From Streptomyces rapamycinicus NRRL 5491 (GTDB lineage: Bacteria > Actinomycetota > Actinomycetes > Streptomycetales > Streptomycetaceae), in assembly GCF_024298965.1 (NCBI RefSeq), contig NZ_CP085193.1, forward strand, positions 5,704,001 to 5,768,000: a stretch of DNA of 64,000 bases, read 5' to 3'. Made by a program: the position numbers and the translations under genes. Of the stretch, positions 40,143 to 47,186 are shown piece by piece (positions within the stretch are counted from its first letter, which is position 1; every line of letters begins with the position of its first letter). The notes below the pieces were generated by a model that was given only the letters and a program-made list of their open reading frames with translations, was not told the origin of the DNA and made no database searches.

Positions 40143-40577
40143 GTGACGATAAGCCAATGGTCAGCTGCACCAGACGATGAGTTCGATTGCAGAGAGTGCG
40201 GCAAGGATCTACACCGGAGCGCCTTCTACTCACACCCAAGGACAGGGCAGGTAAAGCAGCCGTACAAGGAGTGCTGCAAGGCCAGGCGACGCCGACGATA
40301 CAGTCAGGATGAGGTCATATCCAAGGCCCGAGAGGCTAATTGGGAACGGTACGGGGTAACGCCTACCGAGTACGAAAGAATAAGAAAAGAACAGGCCAAC
40401 TTATGCGCCATTTGCGGCCAAGAGGAAACCTCGACGCCCAAGTACGGCACTCGCCATATCCTCGCCATCGACCACGATCACAAAACGAGACGCGTGCGCG
40501 CACTTCTCTGCCGAAACTGCAACACGGTTCTTGGGTTCATCGAGAAAAATTTTCCCCGCCGCCCTCCTGGCCTTTAA
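40143..40577 (+). CDS. Endonuclease VII-like HNH nuclease, C-terminus frameshifted
   Basis: A 144-aa nuclease from GTG 40143. A zinc ribbon (Cys-Arg-Glu-Cys near 16-19 and Cys-Cys near 44) is followed by Leu-Cys-Ala-Ile-Cys, the active-site Ile-Asp-His-Asp-His and Cys-Arg-Asn-Cys-Asn, the recombination endonuclease VII pattern. After Ile-Glu-Lys the frame ends in a basic tail at 40577. Removing one A from the A5 run at 40545-40549 instead extends it to 40626 with an ordinary helical end (Ala-Leu-Leu-Ala-Phe-Lys-Tyr-Leu-Glu). The core is intact, so activity may survive. One TTA codon lies at 40401-40403. Confidence 0.8.
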   Translation: MTISQWSAAPDDEFDCRECGKDLHRSAFYSHPRTGQVKQPYKECCKARRRRRYSQDEVISKAREANWERYGVTPTEYERIRKEQANLCAICGQEETSTPKYGTRHILAIDHDHKTRRVRALLCRNCNTVLGFIEKNFPRRPPGL

Positions 40578-40771
40578 ATATTTAGAAGACCACAGAAACC
40601 ATCCATCCAATCGACCAGAAGACTGATTTCGAAATCTACGCAGGAAGCCGCAGCGACGAATTGAGATCTTAACGAGCTGGCCACACATTCCCCATCACGT
40701 GCCGCTCGGCCCCTTCAGGACAACGGACCGGTGCACCCACACACCACTGCTCGAAGGCTCTGCGTAGGGGC

Positions 40772-41257
40772 CTAATTGCCGACATCAGACGACGCCATTA
40801 GATCAATCTCAGCATCATCCGTTGTCGGGTTCCAGACCTCGCGAGGGCCAGTGACATGCGTTATCCCTATAGTCTGACCGTGCGGGAACGCTTTATCGCG
40901 CGAGAAAAAATAATCGGCTTTCATGCGAATCGCCGTGGCCAGGTGAGTAGCGTCGGGACCACGCAGGTTGTACTGGGCAGCGAGTTGCCGGACCTCCCTC
41001 GCCACCAAAATGTCCACTTCAACCCACTGGATATCAAGGCGATCAAGATATTCATCTACTACCCGATCTCGATCACTTGGCACCACATCACCTTTATGGC
41101 CATTCAACTCGACCAGCAGAAGAGTCGAAGCGACGACCTGTATGTCACCCCTATAGGCAGCGCGAAGAACTTTGTATGAGTTAGGCCATAAGCCCTTTTC
41201 CTTCTTGATGACGTTGAGGAAGATATCAGCGTCAACGTAAACCAAAGGCTCAGGCAC
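40772..41257 (-). CDS. PIN-domain ribonuclease (VapC-like)
   Basis: A 161-aa PIN nuclease. The acidic metal ligands are placed as expected: Asp in Val-Asp-Ala-Asp-Ile-Phe-Leu-Asn (about 9-11), Glu in Leu-Val-Glu-Leu (about 50), Asp in Gly-Pro-Asp-Ala-Thr-His-Leu-Ala (about 102) and Asp in Ser-Arg-Asp-Lys-Ala-Phe (about 120). VapC-type toxins of this fold cleave tRNA or rRNA. The start codon overlaps the upstream 275-aa gene by 8 nt, which makes that protein the obvious partner. No short VapB-like antitoxin is seen. Base composition is lower in G+C than the AICE core. Confidence 0.88.
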   Translation of the reverse strand: MPEPLVYVDADIFLNVIKKEKGLWPNSYKVLRAAYRGDIQVVASTLLLVELNGHKGDVVPSDRDRVVDEYLDRLDIQWVEVDILVAREVRQLAAQYNLRGPDATHLATAIRMKADYFFSRDKAFPHGQTIGITHVTGPREVWNPTTDDAEIDLMASSDVGN

Positions 41258-42077
41258 TTCTCACCTGCTTTAGGTACTCGGCAGTACTAAGATCGCCCGT
41301 CATTCGCGGATTGATGCCCAGGATATCTGCCGGGTCCATTTGAGATTGATAGTCCGGCAAAACTTCCAAGTCACTCATCTGCAAAGAAACGGCTTGCCCT
41401 TCAGAGTTCCTTTGCAAGATCCCTGACGCCATTACTCGCCTCCCCCAAGCGTTCCGCAGAATCTCACTATGCTCACTGTGAGCTACCACTCGGACAGCGT
41501 GACGAGTGCGTGGGTCCCGAATAAGTGCCCGCGGGGAACTTCCCTTGCTGTGACTGAGCACATCCAACGTGCCAGTCACACTGGAAAAGGCACTCTTTGC
41601 AGGAAGAACAGCTTGCGTGGCATTGCTGACGGTACCCTCGTCGACAACTGCGGTATGGCGATCGCCGTTAAGACTGGTTACAGCCACCTGCTCAACGCCG
41701 CCGGATCCAAAATGCTTGCCGATGTGACTGACTCTAGCCACCGTCCGCTCGCTGAAGAACGGAGGGATGCGGGGAGAGTCCGTCAGAGACTCGATGCCGT
41801 CAACGTAACCATGCAGCGGTGCCGCAATCGACTGCCAAGTTCGCTTGGTTGGTATGACCGCCGGTACCAAGACGATGCGAATGTCCGACTCCATGGCCAT
41901 CTCTTCGATAGCCCATCGAAGGCGAGGAGTACGGACAGGCAAGGCCGTCCGGTCAACCTCCTCAAGCGACATCCTGACCTCGTTGAGGATCTGCGTGTAA
42001 GTCTTGAGATCGAGTCGGGTTGAAGTGGGGGCGATGCGCACCTCAAGAGCGCTATCGTCGCGGACAGCAGTGGTCAC
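41250..42077 (-). CDS. 275-aa partner of the PIN protein, possible antitoxin
   Basis: GTG 42077 was chosen because AAAGGGGT lies 7 nt upstream. The frame remains open to 42350 without a convincing site. The N-terminal half is helical and beta sequence with Glu-Val-Arg-Ile-Ala-Pro near the start and an Ile-Glu-Glu-Met-Ala segment. The C-terminal half (about 160-255) looks like a small beta-barrel with Thr-Gly-Thr-Leu-Asp-Val-Leu-Ser, Ile-Arg-Asp-Pro-Arg-Thr, Arg-Val-Met-Ala-Ser-Gly-Ile-Leu and Asp-Leu-Glu-Val-Leu-Pro. The last 20 residues could be a PIN-binding tail. No family name recognised. A role as antitoxin or specificity partner is inferred from the overlap. Confidence 0.7.
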   Translation of the reverse strand: MTTAVRDDSALEVRIAPTSTRLDLKTYTQILNEVRMSLEEVDRTALPVRTPRLRWAIEEMAMESDIRIVLVPAVIPTKRTWQSIAAPLHGYVDGIESLTDSPRIPPFFSERTVARVSHIGKHFGSGGVEQVAVTSLNGDRHTAVVDEGTVSNATQAVLPAKSAFSSVTGTLDVLSHSKGSSPRALIRDPRTRHAVRVVAHSEHSEILRNAWGRRVMASGILQRNSEGQAVSLQMSDLEVLPDYQSQMDPADILGINPRMTGDLSTAEYLKQVRSA

Positions 42078-42138
42078 GGCTACACCCCTTTCCCAGCGGT
42101 TGAGTCCATCGTCCCACCGAGGTGTGACGCCTGGTCTT

Positions 42139-42156
42139 TGATCACGTAAGTGATCA
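42139..42156. promoter_or_regulatory. 18-bp palindrome in the PIN/AIPR intergenic region
   Basis: TGATCACGTAAGTGATCA has perfect 7-bp arms around GTAA, 62 bp upstream of the PIN operon start, and fits an autoregulatory operator. The rest of the 645-bp gap 42078-42722 holds only unconvincing short frames, no clear terminator, and room for divergent promoters. Confidence 0.45.
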
Positions 42157-42722
42157 GAGGCTACACAGAGGGTAGTCTGCTCCCCTCCTCCGCAGCTCAA
42201 ACGCCGTGGCTGTTTGACGTGTCGCGACCAGCCAATGAAGGACAGCGGCTTCGTCCAAAGCTGCTCCCCCTCGCTGCCACCAGCCGCGCGATACGGCATC
42301 CACCTCGGCCACGATCTCGCGCCGACGGCGTGCCAGATTGCCAGAATCAACGGCGACCTGCGGTCATTAGCGGTTGATCAGCCGTCTCCGCCAGCTCCCC
42401 TCAAGGCACCGTCACCGCAGGTCAGCGCCGCACTAGTCCCGCTTCAGCCAGTGCTTCCCAAGCTGAGGGCTTGAAGGTCACACAGAGCCGGACTGTGATG
42501 CGAGGGCACCGTCCATCCCGAGCCCGCTCACTCGCACGCAATGCCGCACCGCACGGTGTTGCGCGTTGCTGAGCTCCCGCCGCGGAGACGACGCTTGCTG
42601 CCGTGGCTGCGCTCTGGTCCAAACAGCGCACCCGAGAAGCACAAGCGCTACTAGAGTCGTCCGCGCGCCAGCATGCGAGCGAAGGTGCGACATCAGAGAG
42701 ACGTGACACGGACGGGGGACCT

Positions 42723-44834
42723 GTGAAGACTAGGCCACTTGAGTTGCACCAGATGCGATCAGCTTTGACACAGGCATACCAAGGGCTCATCGATGAGAGC
42801 GACCTGAAGCGGAACTCTGACCAGGAGCGAGAACGTGCTTTTCTGTCGCGCGCAGTGGCAGCCACTGCAATTCGCCGGGTGACGGGTTGGGAGCTGAAGC
42901 GTTGCGCCGAGGCGGTGATCGACGGAAGTGATGACAATGGGATCGACGCTGTGGCGGTTACAGACGGTTCCCAAGTTTGGCTGGTTCAGGCAAAGTGGAG
43001 CGACAAGGGAACGGCAGGGTTCCATACTGACGCCGCCCGGGCCTTAGTTGATGGACTGCGACTGCTTGAAAATAGGCAGTTCGACACGTTCAATAAAAAG
43101 CTGCAGCCATTCACAGCCGCCCTCGACTCCGCACTGGGTGACCCTAACCTTAAAATCAACCTGGTAATCGCACTTACCGGTAAGGATCCGCTCAGCTCTC
43201 ATACAACTGCGATCCTCAACCGCGTTAGCGAGGACCATCATGGTCACGGGCCGATGCTGAGTTATGACCTCATGACAACCACCGAGCTGCTGCAGCAGCT
43301 ACGCGAGGATCGCATGCCAGCCCCAGTGGACGTCACGGTACGTTTGCTGAAATGGCTTAGACGAGATCTACCGTTCCCGTCGTATCAGGGAAGTTTGTGG
43401 GCACGGGATGTAGCCGAGATATACCAGAGACACGGCGCCCAACTCTTCTCGAAAAATATCCGGCAGTCGCTGGGACTTACGCGCATCAATGTCGGTATCG
43501 AAAAGACACTGACAGAAGAGCCAGAAAACTTTTGGTACTTCAATAACGGAATCACCGTTTTGTGCGACTATGTCGAGCCCTTCTATCCCGGACGTCGACA
43601 TCCCGACCATCCCGTAGACTTGAGGCTAACGCGCGCCACCGTAGTCAATGGCGCTCAAACCGTTACATCCATTCACCGAGCCATGCAGGAGGAGCCGGAA
43701 ACGGTAGCAGAGGCCGATGTTTCAGTTCGAATCATCGCCCTAGGCGACGATTACGCTAAGTACGCCTATCGGATTGCCGAAACAACAAATACGCAAAATG
43801 ACGTCTACCGTCGAGATTTCATCTCCCTTGATGAAAAGCAGGCTCAGATCCGCCAAGACTTCGATCTGACCCTGGGTAAAAGCTACGTGTACAAGCGCGG
43901 TGAAGTAGACCCCGTTCCAGACTCCGGATGCTCTGTCGTGCAAGCAGCTGTGGCTCTCGCATGCGCTTACAGAACACCGGAGCTTGCCGTACGGACCAAG
44001 CGGGATACTGAGCTACTCTGGGAAGCAGGTTCCCAAGGGGCATATCAGCGACTTTTTGGGGAAGTGCCGAGCGCCTGTCGAATCTGGCGATGCGTACAAA
44101 TCCAGCGAGAGACTGGAACAGCGCTCGCTGCTTTGCGTAATCACCTCCAAGGCCGTACGCATGCCACCGCCCAGCACGGTGACTTGTTAATCACACACCT
44201 GGTATTCCAGTTGCTCGATCTTGCGGAAATTGATGAATTATCATTTCCTATAGAATCCGCGTTGACAGCCATACCCGAGCTGGTCGCTGCCATCTTGCCT
44301 TGGCTGGTGTATCGAGTGAACCTCAGCTACGGCCCTACCTCGTTTCTCATGAGCACGTTCACCAATGAGGCGCGGTGCAGAGAGCTTGCACAACTGGTGA
44401 CGGAAGATGTACGTAGCGGAGCCCTTGCGCCGGAACTTCCACACGAATACGTGGCATTGGCACGGCCAAACCGGCGTCGTGCGTCTGCCACAGTTCCAAC
44501 CCTTGTCAACGCTGGCCTGATCAAAGATGGAACACCGCTGACGTACGTCCCGAGCAACCCCGCGGAGGCGCTGGCAACCAGGGAGTGGCTTGCGGTCGAC
44601 GAGCGTAGGTCTCAGGCCCGTTGGCAGAACCACCGTACGAAGCCACTCATCTGGTCCTACGACGGTCTCGCTTACTCAGCCAGTGGACTCGTCGTCCGCA
44701 TTTGGGAAATGGCTGACTGGGCCAAAGCGCCGCCTGCAGTTCAGGGCCCAACACGCTGGCAGGTCAATGGTGATCGAACCCTCCAGGAGCTCGCAACGGA
44801 GTTGCTGGCAGCGCAGGAAGCGGGGGGTGGATAG
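42723..44834 (+). CDS. AIPR-family (abortive phage infection) protein
   Basis: A 703-aa protein from GTG 42723 behind a G-rich site. The N-terminal domain has Asp-Asp-Asn-Gly-Ile-Asp-Ala-Val (about 69-76) and Leu-Val-Gln-Ala-Lys-Trp (about 86-91), a PD-(D/E)xK-like nuclease pattern. The AIPR core (about 250-480) contains Phe-Trp-Tyr-Phe-Asn-Asn-Gly-Ile-Thr, Val-Val-Asn-Gly-Ala-Gln-Thr and Thr-Asn-Thr-Gln-Asn. The family was named from a phage-resistance locus, and its mechanism is poorly known. It is divergent from the PIN operon. At least three TTA codons (43044, 44187, 44238) and low G+C indicate foreign origin and possible bldA dependence. Confidence 0.87.
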   Translation: MKTRPLELHQMRSALTQAYQGLIDESDLKRNSDQERERAFLSRAVAATAIRRVTGWELKRCAEAVIDGSDDNGIDAVAVTDGSQVWLVQAKWSDKGTAGFHTDAARALVDGLRLLENRQFDTFNKKLQPFTAALDSALGDPNLKINLVIALTGKDPLSSHTTAILNRVSEDHHGHGPMLSYDLMTTTELLQQLREDRMPAPVDVTVRLLKWLRRDLPFPSYQGSLWARDVAEIYQRHGAQLFSKNIRQSLGLTRINVGIEKTLTEEPENFWYFNNGITVLCDYVEPFYPGRRHPDHPVDLRLTRATVVNGAQTVTSIHRAMQEEPETVAEADVSVRIIALGDDYAKYAYRIAETTNTQNDVYRRDFISLDEKQAQIRQDFDLTLGKSYVYKRGEVDPVPDSGCSVVQAAVALACAYRTPELAVRTKRDTELLWEAGSQGAYQRLFGEVPSACRIWRCVQIQRETGTALAALRNHLQGRTHATAQHGDLLITHLVFQLLDLAEIDELSFPIESALTAIPELVAAILPWLVYRVNLSYGPTSFLMSTFTNEARCRELAQLVTEDVRSGALAPELPHEYVALARPNRRRASATVPTLVNAGLIKDGTPLTYVPSNPAEALATREWLAVDERRSQARWQNHRTKPLIWSYDGLAYSASGLVVRIWEMADWAKAPPAVQGPTRWQVNGDRTLQELATELLAAQEAGGG

Positions 44835-45261
44835 GCATGGGGGCCTTTATCAGCGTGGCAGAAGTGGTACCGCACAGTGGCGTCCTCATCGAGTGCTCGC
44901 AAGTACGCCGTCGTCTCTGCTTGGATGCGCTCCAGGTCAACCACGAGACCATCGTGCCAGCGAGCGCACGAAGTCACGCCGTTCTGACATCCACGAGTGA
45001 CATCAACGGCGCCGGACTCCAGCACTCCTAGGCGATCTGCGGCGGCCAGCATGGCCAGCCAGCCCCCGGCGGTGCCGAGCAGCGATCGAACTCCTAAAGT
45101 GGTGGTCAGCAAGTGCCCGCAGCCGAACGCGACAGGCCCCAATCACGAAGAGGTCGTCTGACGCCAGCCGTGACGCCAACGGCCCCGTACACCGACGCCA
45201 GCAGCGGACGTCAGCGGACCGCCCAGCCAGGCGAACCGGCCACCGGCAGCAGCCTTACGCG
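44835..45261. other. Degenerate right-end segment of the AICE
   Basis: No convincing gene. A minus-strand frame at 44741-45142 (133 codons) has some protein-like stretches (Val-Asp-Leu-Glu-Arg-Ile-Gln-Ala-Glu) but overlaps the AIPR 3' end and lacks a clear ribosome binding site. It may be a gene remnant. The segment joins directly to attR. Confidence 0.4.
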
Positions 45262-45315
45262 GCCTGAAAAGCGGAAGGTCGCCGGTTCGACCCCGGCCCC
45301 AGCCACCGCAGCCCT
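45262..45315 (+). repeat. attR, 54-bp direct repeat (3' half of tRNA-Phe)
   Basis: Identical to 30987-31040. It includes the 3' 44 bases of tRNA-Phe and 10 bp of flank but no 5' half, so this copy is not a functional tRNA. Confidence 0.95.
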
Positions 45316-45326
45316 CACCAGGGCAA

Positions 45327-45361
45327 AGCCCCCTCCCGGATCATCCGGAGGGGGCTTCTTC
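45327..45361 (+). terminator. Original tRNA-Phe terminator outside attR
   Basis: AGCCCCCTCCCGGAT pairs with ATCCGGAGGGGGCT, followed by TCTTCGTG. It is near-identical to the hairpin at 31052-31086, so the element carries its own version of the host terminator. Confidence 0.75.
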
Positions 45362-45523
45362 GTGTCCGGGAGGGATCTGCGCTTAAGTGTGACAGCGGCG
45401 TGTTAGCCGGGGGTTAGCCGATCGGCAGTGGCGGCGGACAGGGTTGTTCCCAGGACGCGGAACGCACCGTGGACAACGCGCCGCGTCCTCGGCCCACACG
45501 TCACCCATCCCTGGGGGGATCCC

Positions 45524-46198
45524 ATGTCGCGTACGACCGTTCTCCGCCGTACCCGCACCGTCGCCGTCGCCTCGCTGATCGCCGCTGCCGCGTTCTCGCT
45601 CACGGCCTGTGGAGGCGGCGAATCCGACAGCGACGCCAAGGGGGGCTCGGCCTCGGCGACCGCGAACGGCACGTCGGGGGGCTCGGGCGGCGGGTCGGGC
45701 TCGACCGGTGGCTCCGGTGAGGACATCGACGCCAAGGCGGGCAACGCCTCGGGCGGCTCCTCGTCGGCGAGCCGCTGCACCAGCGACCACCTGGAGGCGG
45801 CGTGGTCGAACTTCGAGGGCGGTCCGGACATGGAGTACGACGGGCAGCAGACCGCCCGGGTGGTGCTGAAGAACACCGGTAGCACCGACTGCACCATGGT
45901 CGGCTTCCCGGGGGTCCAGCTCCAGACCGAGCACGGCGAGACCTGGGACCTGCGGCGCACCGACGACAAGCCGAAGCCGGTCCGGGTCGACGCCGGCGGG
46001 CGGGTCACCTTCGACATCACCTTCCTCGCGTCGACCCGCGACGACGACAAGAAGTTCGCACCGGACCAGGTCGTGATCACCCCGCCGAACGAGGAGGCGA
46101 ACCTCTCGCTGGACTGGCCGTACGGCGGGGCGCTGCTGGACCAGTCGGGCGCCACCCGCCCGGGGACCTTCGTCGGGCCGGTCAGCACGCCGGAGTGA
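45524..46198 (+). CDS. DUF4232-type lipoprotein
   Basis: A 224-aa secreted lipoprotein from ATG 45524 after GGGGGGA. Signal peptide with Arg-Arg-Thr-Arg, a hydrophobic core and lipobox Leu-Thr-Ala-Cys (Cys at about 29). A Gly/Ser-rich linker (about 30-82) leads to a DUF4232-like beta-sandwich with two Cys (Arg-Cys-Thr-Ser-Asp-His-Leu; Asp-Cys-Thr-Met-Val-Gly-Phe-Pro-Gly) that may form a disulphide. Function of the family is unknown. It is the first host gene after attR. Confidence 0.82.
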   Translation: MSRTTVLRRTRTVAVASLIAAAAFSLTACGGGESDSDAKGGSASATANGTSGGSGGGSGSTGGSGEDIDAKAGNASGGSSSASRCTSDHLEAAWSNFEGGPDMEYDGQQTARVVLKNTGSTDCTMVGFPGVQLQTEHGETWDLRRTDDKPKPVRVDAGGRVTFDITFLASTRDDDKKFAPDQVVITPPNEEANLSLDWPYGGALLDQSGATRPGTFVGPVSTPE

Positions 46199-46221
46199 AC
46201 CCGCTACTCCCACCGGGGCAC

Positions 46222-46258
46222 AGCCCCCTCCCGGATCCATCCGGAGGGGGCTTCTTCA
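46222..46258 (+). terminator. Terminator after the DUF4232 gene
   Basis: AGCCCCCTCCCGGAT pairs with ATCCGGAGGGGGCT, followed by TCTTCATT. It is the third of three closely related hairpins in this window. Confidence 0.8.
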
Positions 46259-46311
46259 TTGCCCACGACGCCCGCGACGCCCACCGGGGCGCACTTGTCC
46301 CGCATGAACGA

Positions 46312-46899
46312 TCAGACGTTGGCGCAGATCGCGAAGACGCTGATGCCCACGTTGTCGGTGGCGGTCTGGCGGCCCAGCCCGATCCAGCCCCGTGCGTCAG
46401 CGGTGGGGAAGCTGCCGACCAGGATGGCGGTGTCGCCCCGGGCCTCGGCGCCGCCGCCGATGACCTTCTTCCCCTTCGGGCAGTACACCGTGCGCCGCTG
46501 GAAGTTCGGGACGTTCTCATTGGGCAGGGTGACCACCTCGTAGCCGGGCACGCCCTCGTCGGAGCGGGGGGCTCCGTGGGAAGCGGGCATCTCTGAGCTC
46601 TGGGAGGCCGTTGACTCGGCGCCCTCGGACTCCGCGGTCGCCTCGGAGCCTTGGTACTTGGTCGCCTCGGAGCCGTGGGACTCAGCCCCCTCGGAGCCTT
46701 CCGGCATGGCCGCCTCGGAGCCCTGGGACTCGGTGCTCTCGGAGCCTTCCGGCATGGCCGCCTCGGAGCCCTGGGGCATCGTCGCCTCGGCGCTGTAAGA
46801 GCCGGTCGTCTGGTCGTCGCCGTCCTGTGTCGCCGACGCGACGCCAGGCGTCAGCGCCATGGTCAGTGCCGCGGCAGCGATGACGAGCCTTCCACGCAT
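46312..46899 (-). CDS. Secreted repeat protein
   Basis: A 195-aa exported protein from ATG 46899 with GAAGGGA upstream. Sec signal peptide (about 1-24, ending Val-Ala-Ser-Ala). Residues about 35-105 are imperfect 8-11-residue repeats around Pro-Glu-Gly-Ser-Glu or Gln-Gly-Ser-Glu. The C-terminal domain (about 110-195) has Val-Tyr-Cys-Pro-Lys-Gly-Lys-Lys-Val-Ile-Gly-Gly-Gly-Ala-Glu, Gly-Trp-Ile-Gly-Leu-Gly-Arg-Gln and Phe-Ala-Ile-Cys-Ala-Asn, which I recall from small secreted Streptomyces proteins. The two Cys probably form a disulphide. Function unknown. Confidence 0.78.
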   Translation of the reverse strand: MRGRLVIAAAALTMALTPGVASATQDGDDQTTGSYSAEATMPQGSEAAMPEGSESTESQGSEAAMPEGSEGAESHGSEATKYQGSEATAESEGAESTASQSSEMPASHGAPRSDEGVPGYEVVTLPNENVPNFQRRTVYCPKGKKVIGGGAEARGDTAILVGSFPTADARGWIGLGRQTATDNVGISVFAICANV

Positions 46900-46993
46900 G
46901 TGTGTCTTCCCTTCGTCATGGGCCCCTGGACGGAACCGACACCGTGAAGGCGTGACCAGGCGAAGCGGAGAGTAAGGCATGAAAGTATGCAAA

Positions 46994-47009
46994 TCCCACG
47001 AACGTGGGA
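46994..47009. promoter_or_regulatory. 16-bp palindrome between divergent genes
   Basis: TCCCACG-AA-CGTGGGA is a perfect dyad in the 287-bp gap between the secreted protein and the MFS transporter, 95 bp from one start and 178 bp from the other. It is a candidate operator. Confidence 0.4.
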
Positions 47010-47186
47010 CGCGTGAGAGGCGTACGGGTGCAGCTCTCCTGAAAGGCCGGAGGCCGCCGGTTCGCGTCCTGTCCCGGTGAGCGGAACGCCGCCATTCCCG
47101 CCACGAGAAACAGCGGCGAACAATCCCCCAACACCACCCGAGCCGCAGGTCGTGATCCCATTCGAAGCGGCCATTGGAGAGCCGAC

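Larger units (their letters stand above)
30987..45315. mobile_element. pSAM2-type integrative and conjugative element (AICE), about 14.3 kb
   Basis: Bounded by the 54-bp repeats at 30987-31040 and 45262-45315 (offset 14,275 bp). It carries the full AICE gene set: tyrosine integrase next to the tRNA, excisionase, rolling-circle-type RepSA, small spread proteins, the FtsK-like DNA translocase TraB, an SCO3933-family protein, a GntR/KorSA-like repressor and a NUDIX (Pif-like) protein. Conjugation in this group moves double-stranded DNA with TraB. Cargo at 40.1-44.8 kb is lower in G+C than the core. Core genes look intact, so excision and transfer may still be possible. Confidence 0.93.

Noticed and set aside
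42078..42350. N-terminal extension of the PIN partner protein
   Set aside because: The frame is open but has no ribosome binding site before 42077. It crosses the 42139 palindrome and the residues are not protein-like.
42422..42937. A minus-strand frame overlapping the AIPR start
   Set aside because: Ser/Arg/Ala-rich composition, no ribosome binding site, and antisense to a supported gene start.
45262..45315. Possible second tRNA-Phe gene
   Set aside because: Only the 3' half is present. It is the attR copy produced by integration.
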